Assembly (NCBI GenBank): GCA_045807945.1
Contig: JBJMGI010000074.1
Location: 1-50,920 of the forward strand
Length of the DNA: 50,920 nucleotides
Reading direction: 5' to 3'
Source: CAVQGF01 sp045807945
GTDB lineage: Bacteria; Acidobacteriota; Terriglobia; Terriglobales; Acidobacteriaceae
The notes under the pieces are model-generated. The model did no database searches, was not told where the DNA came from, and was given only the letters and a program-made list of their open reading frames with translations. The position numbers were made by a program, and so were the translations under genes. Below, one piece after another: positions 48,881-50,920 of this stretch. Numbering within the stretch: the first letter of the stretch is position 1; every line of letters starts with the position of its first letter.

Positions 48881-50101
48881 ATGCAAGACCTATGGGCCCG
48901 CTGCTGCGCAATCGCGCTGACCTTCATTTCCCTACTGATCACCGGGTGCTCAGCCGTCAAATCGAAACCGATGGCTGATGCGCCGCCCAGCAACTCGCTC
49001 ACACAATTTGTTTACACCATCGAGTCGAACCAGGTTCAAGCGTACGCAGTCACTCGCGACGGGAGCCTGATGCTTGTTCAAAGCAATGCCTGGTCCGCGC
49101 ACGGTTTTAAAGATTGCATGGCGACGAGCAAGCCACAAGCGGCGATCTACGTTTGCAACTACGACAGTCTTCCAACCTCAGGACCGGTGACTTCGACGGT
49201 CGCTCTGCTGCCCGTGCGTTCAGACGGAACGCTTGGGCCGCCATCGTTCGTGGACCAATCCACCGTCAATCATTTTCGCCAGCCCGTTGAAGACTCTAAC
49301 GGTGAGCGTGCGCTGTTCCCGTTTCAGCAGCCTTGCAGTCCATCGACGGATCCGACTGGATATCCCGTGATCTGTCCTGTTGCTGCTCGAGTGTTCGCGC
49401 TAAGCGCCGCCTCGCCACCGCAACTCCTTGCAATCTACAACGCCTTCGAGGCGGATTTTGACGGGGAGTACGGCGGAGGCCAGACCACGCTCATAGCAGC
49501 GGGGACTCAGGCCGACGGAAGCACCACCTTGTGGTCCACCAGTACATGGATGGATCACTCAGGGTGCAATGAGGAGCTGACCCGGCATTGGTTCGCGCCG
49601 GCGAGTACTTCGTCGAAGGATTCAGTCGCTGGCGCAACTGGGTTCCAAGGTATCCCGTGCCCCGGGTATGCCATGTCGTCTACCTACTTTACTCAACTCG
49701 ACAGTGTTGACAGTTACGGGACCAGCCGTCTGGATCTTTATCAGCAGGGCGCAGGGGCTGGCGTGCTCCTTGCACAAGGGCCGGCGTGTTCGCTCGCCTG
49801 CTCGGTGCGATTTCTTCCAAATAACCATATTTTGGTTGTCGATCAGTCGTCGGCGTCGGTTTACGTCCAGAATGGCAGCGCGCTGCAGCTGCTTAGCACG
49901 GTCACGCTTCCTGCAAGCAGGTCCAACGGCTCGACCATCAACTGGAGTATCGGGGCAATGGATCAAACCGGAAGTGCCGGCGTTTTGGTTGCCGGCTACC
50001 GGGACCTGATTACCTTCAAGGTGGACAGCGACAGCATTGCTCTCGGCGCGTGGCTTACCACGGCCACTCCATTTTCACAGATAGCGACTCGCTCTCAGTG
50101 A
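48881..50101 (+). CDS. Lipoprotein with beta-propeller-like repeats
   Basis: A 406-residue exported lipoprotein. The signal peptide ends in the lipobox LITGC (about residues 20-24), so the mature protein is lipid-anchored. The rest has repeated strand-rich segments (for example QAAIYVCNYD, TTLIAAGTQADGSTTLW and ILVVDQSSASVYVQNG) that look like a beta-propeller, with about ten Cys residues likely in disulfides. Function unknown. GAGG at 48871-48874 lies 6 bases before the ATG 48881. Upstream in-frame codons lie in non-coding DNA. Confidence 0.7.
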   Translation: MQDLWARCCAIALTFISLLITGCSAVKSKPMADAPPSNSLTQFVYTIESNQVQAYAVTRDGSLMLVQSNAWSAHGFKDCMATSKPQAAIYVCNYDSLPTSGPVTSTVALLPVRSDGTLGPPSFVDQSTVNHFRQPVEDSNGERALFPFQQPCSPSTDPTGYPVICPVAARVFALSAASPPQLLAIYNAFEADFDGEYGGGQTTLIAAGTQADGSTTLWSTSTWMDHSGCNEELTRHWFAPASTSSKDSVAGATGFQGIPCPGYAMSSTYFTQLDSVDSYGTSRLDLYQQGAGAGVLLAQGPACSLACSVRFLPNNHILVVDQSSASVYVQNGSALQLLSTVTLPASRSNGSTINWSIGAMDQTGSAGVLVAGYRDLITFKVDSDSIALGAWLTTATPFSQIATRSQ

Positions 50102-50140
50102 TCTATACGCCGCGGATCTGCCAGTTCTCGAGCGTTAGGC

Positions 50141-50866
50141 TCAGGCCCGATCACCCGCGGCGCCGATCTTCCAGGCTATTTGGCGCAACATCCCTTGCAG
50201 TTGCTGGGCGTCATCCTCTGATATCTGCAACCGCCGCAACAGATCGCGTAGTTTTCGTTCGCTCATCGGTTCGGTCTTCGGTTTCACGTACCCGCTCTCA
50301 CGCAACAGTTCGAAGAAAATCGCCGCAACTCGCTCGAGCTGGGCCGTAGTCGCATAGTCGATCTTTTCTCGCGGCGCGCTCTTCCTATCCCGCACGATCT
50401 CGTATAGGCAAACCGCAACCGCCTGCCCTAAGTTCATAGAGATATTTCCGACCGTGGGTATGCGGACGCTCCAATGACAATGGCTGAGATCGTCAGCGGA
50501 CAAACCTGTTTTCTCCGAGCCGAACAAGATTGCGACATCTTGCGACGCAAGCCGCTTGCGTATGAGCGGCGCCGCTGCGGCAGGAGACTTCAGTGCGTGG
50601 GGCAGCTTGCGGTTTCGTAATGCCGTGGTTCCAACAACGAGTGAACAATCGGCCACCGCATCGGCGACACTCTTGAACTCCCGGGCGTCCTTTAGAACTT
50701 GCGCAGCTCCCACTGCCGACCGCGCCTCGCGAAAAGGTTCCGTGTACGGATTCACCAGCCGCAGGCTGTTGAATCCAAAATTGCTCATGGCCCGAGCGAC
50801 CGCTCCAATGTTGAGCGGGTTGCGCGTGCGCACCAGGATTACGTGAAGGTGTCCGGCCTTAGGCAT
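50141..50866 (-). CDS. TrmJ-like tRNA/rRNA 2'-O-methyltransferase (SpoU family)
   Basis: A 241-residue SPOUT methyltransferase. The three knot motifs are visible: motif 1 VRTRNPLNIGAVARAMSNFG, motif 2 LFGSEKTGLSADDL and motif 3 ISMNLGQAVAVCLYE. Length, and a C-terminal helical extension (MSERKLRDLLRRLQ), match TrmJ, which methylates position 32 of tRNAs. The start has no strong ribosome-binding site. The remaining 54 bases of the window show no gene. Confidence 0.88.
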   Translation of the reverse strand: MPKAGHLHVILVRTRNPLNIGAVARAMSNFGFNSLRLVNPYTEPFREARSAVGAAQVLKDAREFKSVADAVADCSLVVGTTALRNRKLPHALKSPAAAAPLIRKRLASQDVAILFGSEKTGLSADDLSHCHWSVRIPTVGNISMNLGQAVAVCLYEIVRDRKSAPREKIDYATTAQLERVAAIFFELLRESGYVKPKTEPMSERKLRDLLRRLQISEDDAQQLQGMLRQIAWKIGAAGDRA

Positions 50867-50920
50867 AGGGGCCAGACGATCCTAAATGAAGTTACTGGAC
50901 GGAAGGCAACAAGCGATCGA

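Overview
The window reads as chromosomal DNA of a GC-rich, Gram-negative-type soil bacterium, most likely an acidobacterium of the Terriglobia/Koribacter type. This is inferred from the mix of families, not from a marker gene. The pointers are a large Oar-like TonB-dependent receptor with an N-terminal carboxypeptidase-regulatory-like domain, a Ser/Thr kinase fused to a TolB/WD40-like propeller, many small DUF-type secreted proteins, and an ECF42-type sigma factor with DGPF proteins. No phage, IS transposase, CRISPR array or rRNA is visible. Almost all of the sequence is ordinary, densely packed core and accessory genome.

Layout. 1-5.2 kb: atpF; a divergent intergenic region that may encode a small RNA; a membrane protein; an alpha/beta hydrolase; an AraC regulator; a secreted DUF6265-like protein; and hflX-hfq. 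5.4-12 kb: a small conserved protein, a PuuD-like membrane protein, a DegT aminotransferase, a two-domain phosphoribosyltransferase/kinase-like protein, a tiny duplicated-motif protein, an SH3 lipoprotein and pfkA. 12-20.5 kb: an M28 peptidase, DUF2203 and nadA, the TonB receptor, moaA with a structured leader, and a secreted protein. 20.5-25.1 kb: an electron-transfer-flavoprotein operon (etfB, small membrane protein, etfA, ETF-QO) and a Lys/Thr-repeat secreted protein. 25.3-29.7 kb: small zinc-ribbon and basic proteins, then a split sulfopyruvate-decarboxylase-like TPP enzyme, a cyclase-family hydrolase, a YedY/sulfite-oxidase-like molybdoenzyme and a b-type cytochrome. 29.7-36.3 kb: a sensorless hybrid kinase, PPK2, a GNAT and a Ser/Thr kinase-propeller. 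36.4-39.4 kb: the ECF42/DGPF module. 39.4-43.9 kb: selC (tRNA-Sec), a 1-Cys peroxiredoxin, PhzF, a DUF2231/cupredoxin/DUF4142 group and a TonB-like protein. 44-51 kb: small proteins, a receiver protein, an orphan ABC ATPase, tryptophan 2,3-dioxygenase, tRNA-Gly, tRNA-Cys, an RDD protein, a lipoprotein and a TrmJ-like methyltransferase.

Points of most interest. (1) A 22-bp copy of the tRNA-Cys 3' end lies about 1.1 kb downstream of the intact tRNA, and the two copies bracket a single RDD gene, like att sites of a minimal integrated islet. (2) The ECF42 sigma gene is followed by a TGTCGA-N16-CGAC promoter-like sequence and two DGPF proteins. (3) A promoter-hairpin-hairpin-U-tract array upstream of position 818 looks like a short free-standing RNA. 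(4) A phosphoribosyltransferase domain is joined to a phosphotransferase-like domain in a 547-residue protein of unknown role. (5) selC marks the organism as probably selenocysteine-decoding. (6) A molybdoenzyme/cytochrome pair sits beside a sulfopyruvate-decarboxylase-like enzyme.
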